From Spiroplasma poulsonii (lineage in GTDB: Bacteria > Bacillota_I > Bacilli_A > Mycoplasmatales > Mycoplasmataceae): DNA of 64,000 nt. This document shows, in pieces, positions 55,512 to 64,000 of this stretch. The DNA is taken from assembly GCF_009866525.1 (NCBI RefSeq), contig NZ_CM020866.1, positions 1,602,932 to 1,666,931 of the forward strand. The letters run 5' to 3'. The notes under the pieces are model-generated. The model was not told the origin of the DNA. It made no database searches and was given only the letters and a program-made list of their open reading frames with translations. Numbering within the stretch: position 1 is the first letter of the stretch; the number at the start of each line of letters is the position of its first letter. A program made the position numbers and the translations under genes.

Positions 55512-55963
55512 AAAGATTATTCTTGATGATTAAAAGTATAACATTGTTTTCACGGACACTGAATATTATCTAATCAACTAGTAATATCACCACTATGATA
55601 AATTTTTGTAGATTCTGTGGCAATATCGAGGCGTGGATAGATAAAGTAAACTAACAAGACCAGTTGGGCAGTTAAACGGTTTTCAGCTTGTTGAAAAACA
55701 ATTGATTGAGTTCAATCAATAACTTCATCCATAACTTCAATGTTTCGTGAAGCTGGCAAACAGTGCATAAATCTTGCTTGTAATCCCGATTTTGCCATTA
55801 GGGCATTAGTAATTTAATAAGTTGGTTTAAAGGCTTTTACACGTTCGTCTGCTTCATCTTCTTGGTCAACTCATTATCATAAATCGGTATAAATAATATT
55901 GGCATCTTTAACATAATTTAAATCTTCCGTAATTAAAATACTACCGCTATTGTTTTCTTTAAT

Positions 55964-57030
55964 AGACTTCTTGCGATACCCTTTTTTATTAAAATATTAT
56001 TATAAAATATAATTTATGAGGACATAAAAATATGAACAATAATAAATTTAATACTCTTAATGATAGAGAATGGTTAAGATTAACAGGAATAAAAAAATCC
56101 ACTTTTAATAAAATGTTAGATATTTTAAAAGTTGCTGAAATAGAAAAATTTAAAAAAGGTGGTAAAACTAATAAATTATCATTAGAAAATAGATTATTGA
56201 TGACTTTATTATATTGACGAGAATATCAGACTTATTTTCATCTTGGTAAAAGTTTTGATATTAGTGAGGCTAATTGTTATCGTAATATTAAGTGAATTGA
56301 AGATATTTTAATTAAAAACTCTGATTTTCAACAACTTGCTGGTAAAAAAGCACTAATAAATGATTATTTTAATGATAAAACTATTATTATTGATGCTACC
56401 GAAACTCCAATCCAACGCCCAAAAAAAGACAAAAACAATCTTATTCTGGTAAAAAGAAAAAACACACGATCAAAACACAAGTAATTATCGAACAAGAAAC
56501 CAAAAAAATTATTGCAACAAGTTTTTCGCTCGGAAAAAAACATGATTATGCTTTATTTAAAGAATCAAAAATCCCAATTTTAAAAAATACCAAATTAATA
56601 GTTGATAGTGGTTATCAAGGAATACAAAAAAATCACAATAATGTTCTAATACCTACAAAGAAAACAAAGAAAAACCCTTTAAACAAAGAACAAAAGCAAT
56701 ATAATAGACTAGTTTCAAAAATGAGAATTATTATTGAAAATATTTTTGCTATTCTTAAAAAATTTAAAATTATTACAGAAAAATATCGTAATCGAAGAAA
56801 AAGATTTGGTTTAAGATTTAATTTAATTGCCTCAATTTATAATTTACAATTATTATATTTAACATAAAATATTTATTTAAAATTAAATAATTTAAATAAT
56901 AAATTAATTTTTCGTTGTGGAAAAATATTAAATTTTTAAATAAAAAACATAATTAATTAAAATTATATTTTTCTATTAGTATCTTTTTTACAAATATTTG
57001 CAATTTTTTAACAAGTAATGCAAGAAGTCT
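55964..57030 (+). mobile_element. IS5-family (ISL2-like) element, copy G
   Basis: 1067 bp, target duplication AAT on both sides, inserted against ptcA. Confidence 0.94.
56032..56867 (+). CDS. IS5-family transposase, copy G
   Basis: Two-frame transposase as in copy B, no lesion seen. Confidence 0.85.
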
Positions 57031-57366
57031 AATGTTTGCTTTGGCAATATCAATTCACTCTGGTGGTGATTGATATTTTTTCGGGGCAATATAAACAAAG
57101 TTCATTCCCATTTTTGTCGTAATGTGCATTAACGAACTACAAACATTAGTTCGATCACCAATAAAAACAATTTTTAATTTGCTAAAGTCATTATTCAAAT
57201 ACAAGGTTGGGTCAGTGTGTTCTAAGATCGTAAATAAATCACATAAGGCTTGTGTCGAATGATTATAATCACTTAGGCCGTTAAAAACAGGAACATCAGC
57301 ATTTTTGGCAATTGCCGTTACTGTTTCGTGTTTTCAAGCCCGTGTAAATTGTAAATTCCAAACCAT

Positions 57367-57399
57367 AAAAAGTTAACTATCAATTTAGTTAACTTTTTT
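57367..57399 (+). terminator. hairpin at the start of plectrovirus block 2
   Basis: AAAAAGTTAACT / AGTTAACTTTTTT with an eight-base loop and T run: terminator-like. It sits where block 1 has its ribosome-site hairpin, with a different sequence. Confidence 0.6.
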
Positions 57400-57424
57400 A
57401 AGTTAGTTTTAAGGAGTTGAAATT

Positions 57425-57535
57425 ATGCAAACAAAGCAATATTTGATTTTGCGGTCGTTAGTGAAAAAGTACGGTAAAGATAATGTTATTAATACTGTCA
57501 ATAAGATTGCAAAAGATATTGAAATTAAAAAGTAA
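57425..57535 (+). CDS. small plectroviral protein (36 aa)
   Basis: Counterpart of the 37-residue gene at 10909, sharing KKYGKDNVINTVNKI. Ribosome site AAGGAGTTG. Function unknown. Confidence 0.65.
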   Translation: MQTKQYLILRSLVKKYGKDNVINTVNKIAKDIEIKK

Positions 57536-57666
57536 AAGAATAAATTATTCCGCGTAATTTATTAGCGGATAATTTATTCAATAATGTTTTTTAATGGAGC
57601 AAAGCGACAACGAGCGGAGCGAGTTTGCAAATTTCAATTTTTTAATTTATTGAAAGGAGATATATT

Positions 57667-57816
57667 ATGCCAGGTTGATTAACGACAATATTTAGTGTTG
57701 TTATTATATTAGGTATTTTTGCTTGAATTGGTTTATCGATTTATCAAAAAATTCGTCAAATTCGAGGAAAGAAAAAAGATAAAAAAGAAATTGAAAGTAA
57801 GGAGGATAAAAAATAA
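57667..57816 (+). CDS. small plectroviral membrane protein (49 aa), copy 2
   Basis: Nearly identical to the gene at 11130 (one helix, basic KIRQIRGKKKDKKE tail). Ribosome site AAAGGAGAT. Stop overlaps the coat start. Confidence 0.75.
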
Positions 57817-58064
57817 TGTTAGGTATGTATTTAACAACAGCGGTTAATTTTTTAGCAGCAGATACTCCTACTATTTCAGATGGAATGGGTTCTATTTGAA
57901 GTGGATTAGGACAAGCAATGATGAAAGTTAAAGAAGCAATTTATGCTGTATTACCACAATTAATGACCTTTTTAGGTGATGCGTGAATTATTTTAATTCC
58001 ATTTGGTATTTTTGTTATCATTAAGATTTTAAACTTTTTCCGTGTTATGGTTAAAGGATTTTAA
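57816..58064 (+). CDS. SpV1-type plectrovirus major coat protein, copy 2 (82 aa)
   Basis: Same architecture as the protein at 11279: amphipathic half, helix AWIILIPFGIFVIIKIL, basic end. Differences cluster near the N terminus (NFLAADTPTIS versus NFLAVGDKPTIS). Confidence 0.82.
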
Positions 58065-58097
58065 TATTTATTATAACTAATTATTTGTATTAGTTAA

Positions 58098-58180
58098 GGC
58101 ACACTAGTTTATTTATATTTTATTAATTTATTATTTTATATAACTATTATTTTAAACTTAATAGTATTTTTCAGTGTGCC
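58098..58180 (+). repeat. conserved plectroviral hairpin after the coat gene, copy 2
   Basis: Outer arms GGCACACT (58098-58105) and AGTGTGCC (58173-58180), inner arms ACTATTA / TAATAGT. Same as the split hairpin of block 1. It is followed (58190-58295) by repeated AACAATGTTTATTAA-type words in both orientations, iteron-like, and no gene. Confidence 0.6.
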
Positions 58181-58306
58181 AATTTTTATCATTTTTATAT
58201 TTAACAATGTTTATTAACAGTGTTTATTTAACAATAGATAAGCAATATTTAACAATATTTATAACATTGTTAATTAGAAACAATGTTTATTAAGGAGTTG
58301 ATAAAA

Positions 58307-58741
58307 TTGAGTAATTTTGTTAAGAAAAATCAAAATGTAGAAAATTATTTTATTCGTAAAGAATTGATAGTTTTTGAAACAGAAAAAGCAAGTTTTATAA
58401 ATTTATCTAATCATAATCGCCATATTGGTTTTTGATTGAGTAATAAGTTTATTTATCCGAGTGAAAAACACTCAGAACAAGTAGCAATCGGTTTGATTTA
58501 TGATAATTCTTATCCTATTGTAAAATATGATGAAAATTTAAAACGTCATGTATGAAAGTATTTAACTGGAACAGAATTAATAAATTTATACAATCAATAT
58601 AAACAAAATTATTTTACACAAATGAAAAAAGCTTTATTTCAAAATGAACCTAAAAAAGTAAAAACGACTAACAATAATTTAACAAATTGAAGTGATGAAA
58701 AAGAACAACAATTAATTAAAGACCTAGAAAGTTTAAATTAA
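58307..58741 (+). CDS. plectroviral hypothetical protein (144 aa)
   Basis: TTG start with AAGGAG eight bases upstream. Soluble protein with [20 protein letters not shown] and [19 protein letters not shown]; read with TGA-Trp. It is the first gene after the conserved hairpin, where block 1 has unrelated genes. The size and strand pattern would suit an ssDNA-binding or replication-related protein, but this is a guess. Confidence 0.6.
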
Positions 58742-58891
58742 ATGAGTTTATATGACTATTGAGTTCAATTTGTTAGTTATATTATTGGTTCAAATGCCCC
58801 TGAATTTTTATATGTTATATCTTTTGTATTATTTATTGTTTTATTTTTTGGAATATTTTTTAAACTTATTCAAAAAATGTGGAGTTTTTAA
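58742..58891 (+). CDS. small plectroviral membrane protein (49 aa)
   Basis: One strong helix (FLYVISFVLFIVLFFGIFF) flanked by polar ends; starts at the base after the preceding stop. Likely minor virion protein. Confidence 0.6.
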
Positions 58892-58893
58892 AA

Positions 58894-59097
58894 ATGCAAA
58901 ATGATTGAGAAAAATTAAAAGAGTTTTTTATTCATATATTTTTGTTTATTGACAAATTTAACGTTGAAAGTATTACAACTTGAAATTTAACACAAAATGA
59001 ATATTTAACTCTTATGATTGGTATTTGAATTGTAATTTTATTTTTAACGTGGTTTTTATTGTGAATGGTTTTTAAAATAGTTAGTTGTTTTAAATAA
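58894..59097 (+). CDS. small plectroviral membrane protein (67 aa)
   Basis: C-terminal helix LMIGIWIVILFLTWFLLWMV; four TGA-Trp codons. Begins two bases after the previous stop, so same operon. Confidence 0.58.
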
Positions 59098-59108
59098 TTA
59101 AATTTTGT

Positions 59109-59417
59109 TATTATTATGGTTTTCTCTCCCCACAAAATTTTAAAATCTTTTTTTGAATATAATATATATTTTTATTATGAATGCAATAATTATTAATATA
59201 AATAATGTTGTAAAAAATATTTCTTTTGCATTTATTTGACTAATATTTTTAAATATTCATTTTACAAAATTAATTGTAGTAATTAATTTCTCGATAGGAT
59301 TGATTAAAAAGTTTATAATTCCAATAAATAGGCAATAATATTGAAATTATTTTTAAAATTTTCTTAATTTTTATCACTTTCTTTTTTGATTTGTGGGGAG
59401 AGAAAACCATAATAATA
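59109..59417. mobile_element. 309-bp element with 28-bp perfect inverted repeats
   Basis: Bases 59109-59136 are the exact reverse complement of 59390-59417 (core TTATGGTTTTCTCTCCCCAC). The interior has an open minus-strand frame rich in membrane residues (FILIIIAFIIKIYIIF) without a start. It separates two plectroviral genes. A tandem pair of 20-base repeats (59405-59424, 59425-59444) overlaps its right end. Mobile element or large phage hairpin. Confidence 0.5.
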
Positions 59418-59470
59418 CTAGTTTAACCATAATAATACTAGTTTAATTATAAATAACTATTGGAGGTAAA

Positions 59471-60484
59471 ATGAAAAAGTTCATATTTTTCTTAAAAAAT
59501 TATTGTTATATTAGCGGTTCAATGATTTTGTTTAGTTTAATTGATTTATTACTTTGGATAATTTCATTAAATTATACTGGTTTAATATTTTGATTATTAT
59601 TTGCTTTACAATGTGTTTATTTTGTTTGATGAGTATGAAAAAACATATTTTATCAGTTGAATGCTTTTCGGTTAGTTAATTTTGTTTGAGATAATCCGTT
59701 ATCGGTAATTATTGGTAAGTTAGGAACGGGTAAAACTTTACTTTTAACTTATTTATCACAAACTATGAAATTATTAACAGATAAGATTTATAGTAATTAT
59801 CCGTTAGAAGATGATAAAGTTAAGGTTTTAACATTTAAAAATTTAGATTTTACAGATAGAACAAAACCGGTTCCTCCTGATGATAGTGTTATTTTATTTG
59901 ATGAAAGTTATTTATATATTGATAGAACTAGTCCCCACGATGAGAAAAAAGTTCATAGTGGTAAGATTCCGTGAATTGTTTTAGCAAGACATTTTGGTAA
60001 TCGTGCTTTGTTTACTGCTCAGCGTGAGGGTATGATTTGGAACAATATTCGGCAATTAGCAAGTGGTATTATTATTCCAATTTCATTGAAAAAACCTATT
60101 GTTAAAAAAGGATTTAATTTTTTTAATCGTTTCTTTATTATGCGAATTGGTATTTTTCAAGATATTACGGATTATGAAATTTGAAAGACAAAATCAGTAG
60201 AACGAACAGCAGAAGGTAAGCGAGCAAAACATAAATCTGATGTTGGTTTAGGAATCAGGTTTTTTAAGATAATTATTCCGTTAGAATTTGCACAGAAATA
60301 TGATAGTCAATGATTAAAGTTTGTTCGTGATTTAAAAAATGATGAAATAGTTAATAAAAAAGAATATTATTGGTCAGAAATTACTAAATTAAGTGTTAAA
60401 GAGCGTTTAACATTGTTTGATATTGATATTTTGAAAAAGAATTTAAAACCTAAAAAAGAAAAAGGAAGTGGTAAAGATGATTAA
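59471..60484 (+). CDS. Zot-like plectrovirus assembly ATPase (337 aa)
   Basis: Homologue of the filamentous-phage pI/Zot packaging-extrusion ATPase. Two N-terminal membrane helices (SMILFSLIDLLLWIISL, LIFWLLFALQCVYFVWW) place it in the membrane; Walker A SVIIGKLGTGKTLLLTYLSQ; Walker B SVILFDESYLYID; then LARHFGNRALFTAQREG, a typical sensor region. One frame with TGA-Trp. Ribosome site TGGAGGTAA. Overlaps the next gene by eight bases. Confidence 0.85.
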
Positions 60485-60668
60485 TTTATTATCAGAAAGT
60501 AGTAATTGAGATAAAATTTTTAGTTTTATTTTTGATGTATTTTTGTTTATTTTTGATGTAATTTGAAATACTAAATTGCCAATGACAAATACAACAATTG
60601 CTTATTTTATTATCTTTTTTATGGTAGTATACATTATTTTGAGGTTTTTAATAAAATTAAGTAATTAG
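60477..60668 (+). CDS. small plectroviral membrane protein (63 aa)
   Basis: Helix at the C terminus (TIAYFIIFFMVVYIILRFLI); overlaps the Zot-like gene. Its last 46 bases are inside the inverted repeat and recur at 5818-5863 on the minus strand. Confidence 0.62.
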
Positions 60669-60775
60669 AAACAAATTAAGTTTCGCTTATAATTAAATGA
60701 TAACAAAATTTATAAAAAATTCAACTTTTTTAAAAACATAATTTTTATTTGAATAAATAATTTATAAATTTATGA

Positions 60776-62252
60776 ATTTTGATACACTAAAAAATACTTT
60801 TTAAAGTTATTACTAATTTTAAAAGGTTTTTTATTTTTTATAAAGATAAAAATTGCTTTTTAGATTGATTTAAATTAAATATATTAAATTCAATTTTTTC
60901 TTTATTTTTATTAGTTTTATCAATTTTTTCTTCATTTGTTTTACTATTAAGTCTTAACATTGAAGCAATTAACATATTGATAAATGTTTCTTTACAATAT
61001 ATTTTCGCGCCACGCCCCTTAACTGCCTTAATGTAGTGTGATATATCACCTTCCATGTGACAACCAATATTATATTCTAATGCTTGATTTTCAATTCCTT
61101 CTTTATTATTTTTAATTAATTCAATAGTTTCTAATAAAATTTTCTTTTTATTATCAATAACATAGGGCAAATGAAACATTAAAAAATCTAATAATACTTC
61201 ATAATTTCCAGTAAAAAAATATATTTTTGATAATTTATATTTTAATCTATGAATTTGGTTTTTCTTACGATTTGGGAATAATTCTTTAAATCTTTTTACT
61301 AAATGAAATTTATCTAAACTATATGATACGGTGTTTTTTTTATTTTTTGCTTTTATTGCTATATAAATTTTTTTAATTTGTTTTTCACCATCACTTAATA
61401 TTAATATTTTAGTATCTTCATTAATATCATAAGTATCCATTGATTTAAAAATTTTATCAATAAAATTATCAATATTAGATTTATCATTTTTATTCTTATG
61501 ATTTTTATTCATCATTTGAAAAACGCCTTTTTTCTTTTTCATTTTTTTTCTGTTTTTTGTTGATTTTTCTTCATCAACACCAACATGCATAGTTGAAAGA
61601 AATATTTTATTTTCAACTCTTTTTTTATTTTCTCACATAGGTTCAAATGCCCCATCAATTTGAATATATAAAACATTATTTGGAATTTTAATTTTATTGT
61701 TATTTTTATTACTAATGTAATCGGTTTCTTCTAAATCTGCATTTTTAAAAATATTAGATATTGTTCTTTCACTAAGATTAGCGTTTTCGACAGTATCTAA
61801 AATATCTTTATATCTTTTTCCATCGCCTAAAAATGAAGTAATTTTATTTATTAAATTTTGTTCATTTCTTTGGTATTTTTTTAAACCTAATTCTTCATCC
61901 AAAGGATAGCGGTTTATATATTCATTTTTTTCTTCATCATATTTAACATATCTTCGTCTTTTTAAAGTTATATCTCCATCTTCTGTTTTAATTGTTTTTG
62001 GTATTTTTGATACAACCTTATATCCTTGTAATATTTTTCCTTGTTGATATAATTTAAATATCTCATTATCTCTTTCAATCAAGAAATTTTTAGTTTCATT
62101 GTTTGTTTCTATTATTTTATTTTCTTTATAATTTCCTAATAAATTTTGTTTTAATTCCATTTTATAATTTCCTTTCTTAATTAAAAAAATATTTTAAATT
62201 ATGCTAGTTAATAAATTATGATATTTAATACTTAATATTATTTTATCAAAAT
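60776..62252 (-). mobile_element. ISLre2-family insertion element, type 1 (right copy)
   Basis: Inverted duplicate of 4234-5710, ends inferred from the same ATTTTGATA pair. Confidence 0.6.
60838..62160 (-). CDS. ISLre2-family (UPF0236) transposase, right copy
   Basis: 440 residues, identical to the left copy except Phe for Cys in LMFHLP. Intact. Confidence 0.85.
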
Positions 62253-62267
62253 GGGGGTACATGAAAA

Positions 62268-64000
62268 ATGCAGGATTTTACAAAAATTAATAACAAAAAA
62301 CGAATTACTAGTTATGAACATTTAAATAAAAAATATGATTTGAATTTTAGTGACTATAATTTTGGTTTTGATTGAGAAGTATTTAAAGAATTTGTTGGTG
62401 ATAGTTATGCCCGATATTTTACTTCGCCAACTTTTTTTAAGTTTGTTTCAGCGGGGCGTGGTACTAATAAAACATGAAATCATTTAGCAGAAAAATTATT
62501 TTTTGCTTGTAATTTTACAGATGCTTCATCTAATATTTTACGAAGATATGCCAACACCCACGAAGATACTACATTTGGCGATACAATTAATGTCTGTAAT
62601 TATCTATATGATAAATATGGGATTGATATAGGACCCGACAATGAAAATGGTATTGTTTGACCTAAAAATGTTAAAGAAGGCGGCGAGATTGTTTTTCCTA
62701 GTGGTGTTCGCATTGCTTTTGCGGGTTATGCTAATGGTAATAAAATTATGGGTAAAGTTGGTAAAGGTAGCGGTATTATATCGGCGTGAACAGATGAAAT
62801 GATACATGCCGAAGAAAAAGAAATCTTAACTGATAAAGAATTAGATAAAAGATATAATAATTTAAGAGTTTCAATGTTTCGTTCTAAAAGTTTAAAAGTA
62901 TCTTATGAAAAATATACCGATGAAAATAATAATGAACAATATAATCTAGATAATTCTATTCCTGTAAAAGAATTATCTTGGACATTTCAAGAATGAGATA
63001 ACATAGCAAAACAACATATAACAGTAACAACATATTTTCATAAAACATATTCTAATCAATTTACTTTTAATCCTTTTGATAAATACCATGTATTTTATGA
63101 AAAATTTGTAACCCCATATTTACCCTTAAATGAAAGAATTAAAAATATTTTAAAAGAACATAACCAAGTATATTCAGAAAACAAACAAGCATTTAATGGT
63201 TTGGGTATTTTTAATTTACGATTAACAATGGGTTCTGTATGAAATAAAATACCTGATATTACTAAAAAACTTGTTTTAGCAAATAAAGAAGAGCGACCTG
63301 ATTTATTTGAACTTGAATACTACGGTTTTGAATATAACGATAATGACCCCAGTATTTATGTTTTACGAAATTATCGTAAATATATTAAAGAGTATAATTT
63401 ACAAGATTTTTATAATTCCAATACAAAACAGTATCAATTTGATAGTTATTCAATTGGTGTGGATTATGCTAATGGTAGTGAAGACCATACAGTGTTTTTA
63501 TTTAGTGGTTATAAAATTAATGAAAATAATGAATATGATAAATATTTAATTGAAGAAAATGTTGTTACACCTAAAAACACAATGAATTTAAATGAAATAG
63601 TTGAATATTATGGACAATGAATAATTAATACATTTGATAAATTTGATGATTTTGAATATGCTACATTTCATTATGATATTAATGCCCACGACTTTATGCA
63701 AAAATTACAAGAAGATATTTATCCTTATTTGGGTTATAAAATTAAAATGTTTAAAGCCAAAAAACATCAGACATCCCTTAATAAAGAAGCAGGTATAATA
63801 AATCGTGTAACATGAATAAGAAAAATGTTTGTTCAAGGCAAAATATATGGCACATTAGATAACTTTCCATTTTTAGATAAATGCATTAGTGAACTAAGAT
63901 TTAGTGACACCAAAACAAACACACCCGATAGTAAAATGTATCATGACCCATATGATGCTTTGTTTTATGGTTCTTATCCATATCGTTTTAAAATGAGAAT
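62268..64000 (+). CDS. phage terminase large subunit-like protein (right copy, cut by window edge)
   Basis: Same protein as 2482-4218; the window stops four bases before the expected end of the stop codon. No difference from the left copy was noticed. Confidence 0.78.

Larger units (their letters stand above)
55517..57360 (-). pseudogene. ptcA: putrescine carbamoyltransferase gene, broken
   Basis: Pieces either side of IS5 copy G join into the C-terminal four fifths of a putrescine/ornithine carbamoyltransferase: VPVFNGLSDYNHSTQALCDL, KIVFIGDRTNVCSSLM, IIYTDLW, and the ornithine-type block [10 protein letters not shown]. Two in-frame TAA codons (near 55875 and 55815) interrupt it, IS5 copy G splits it at 55964-57030, and the 5' end is lost where plectrovirus DNA begins (about 57360). 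The two downstream genes remain open. The loss removes the step that would give carbamoyl phosphate for ATP. Confidence 0.85.
60623..64000. repeat. right arm of the 3.4-kb inverted repeat
   Basis: Mirror of 2486-5863. It contains the end of a plectroviral gene, ISLre2 and the terminase gene, and runs off the window edge. Confidence 0.92.

Noticed and set aside
1..64000. CRISPR arrays, tRNA or rRNA genes
   Set aside because: No regularly spaced short repeats and no tRNA- or rRNA-like sequence was recognised by eye.

Overview
The window is A+T-rich and many genes read through in-frame TGA codons that align with tryptophan (in Ffh, UvrB, Lgt, Pgk and others), so it uses genetic code 4. Together with spiroplasma-type signal peptides, SpV1-type plectrovirus genes, a plasmid-type ParA and an agmatine deiminase cluster, this points to a Spiroplasma of the Citri clade (S. 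poulsonii / S. citri / S. melliferum group). The species cannot be fixed from the sequence alone, although a ribosome-inactivating-protein toxin gene favours an insect-associated S. poulsonii-like strain.

Layout. 1-2.4 kb: a short lipoprotein, a secreted ribosome-inactivating protein (RIP) with all five catalytic residues, and an S1-domain protein behind a structured leader. 2.5-5.9 kb: a phage terminase large subunit and an ISLre2 element; this block is repeated in inverted orientation at 60.6-64 kb. 5.9-10.9 kb: a broken gene, a secreted anthrax-lethal-factor-like metalloprotease with inverted motif order, and a broken Na+-symporter. 10.9-13 kb: a plectrovirus fragment. 14-16 kb: transposase and surface-protein remnants. 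16.3-28 kb (minus strand): ffh, rny, a decaying sugar operon (GntR regulator, PTS EIICB, GH31 alpha-glucosidase), ferritin and a broken second lgt. 29.4-33.6 kb: a lipoprotein carrying a captured phage domain, followed by the plectroviral adsorption-protein operon. 33.6-38.4 kb: a phage module (RuvC-like nuclease, scaffold-like protein, capsid-like protein). 39.7-43.1 kb: plasmid remnants, a repeat-rich surface protein and an RHH-ParA partition cassette. 45.5-55.5 kb: a spiralin-like pseudogene, then the chromosomal run uvrB-hprK-lgt-trxB-pgk, then convergent agmatine deiminase genes. 57.4-60.7 kb: a second plectrovirus block with coat and Zot-like ATPase genes.

Mobile DNA dominates. There are seven copies of one IS5-family (ISL2-like) element, two full copies and one remnant of an IS3/IS150-like element, two kinds of ISLre2 transposase, an IS30-like fragment and several small elements with long perfect inverted repeats. 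Many host genes are broken by IS insertion, nonsense codons or single-base homopolymer changes. At least one probable housekeeping gene (rny) is among the homopolymer frameshifts, so sequencing error must be considered beside real decay.

Intact core functions are protein targeting (Ffh), RNA decay (RNase Y, if the frameshift is an error), DNA repair (UvrB), carbon regulation (HPr kinase), lipoprotein maturation (Lgt), redox balance (TrxB), glycolysis (Pgk), iron storage (ferritin) and part of agmatine catabolism. The points of most biological interest are the RIP toxin, the rearranged lethal-factor-like protease and the host-type lipoprotein that displays a piece of the phage adsorption protein.
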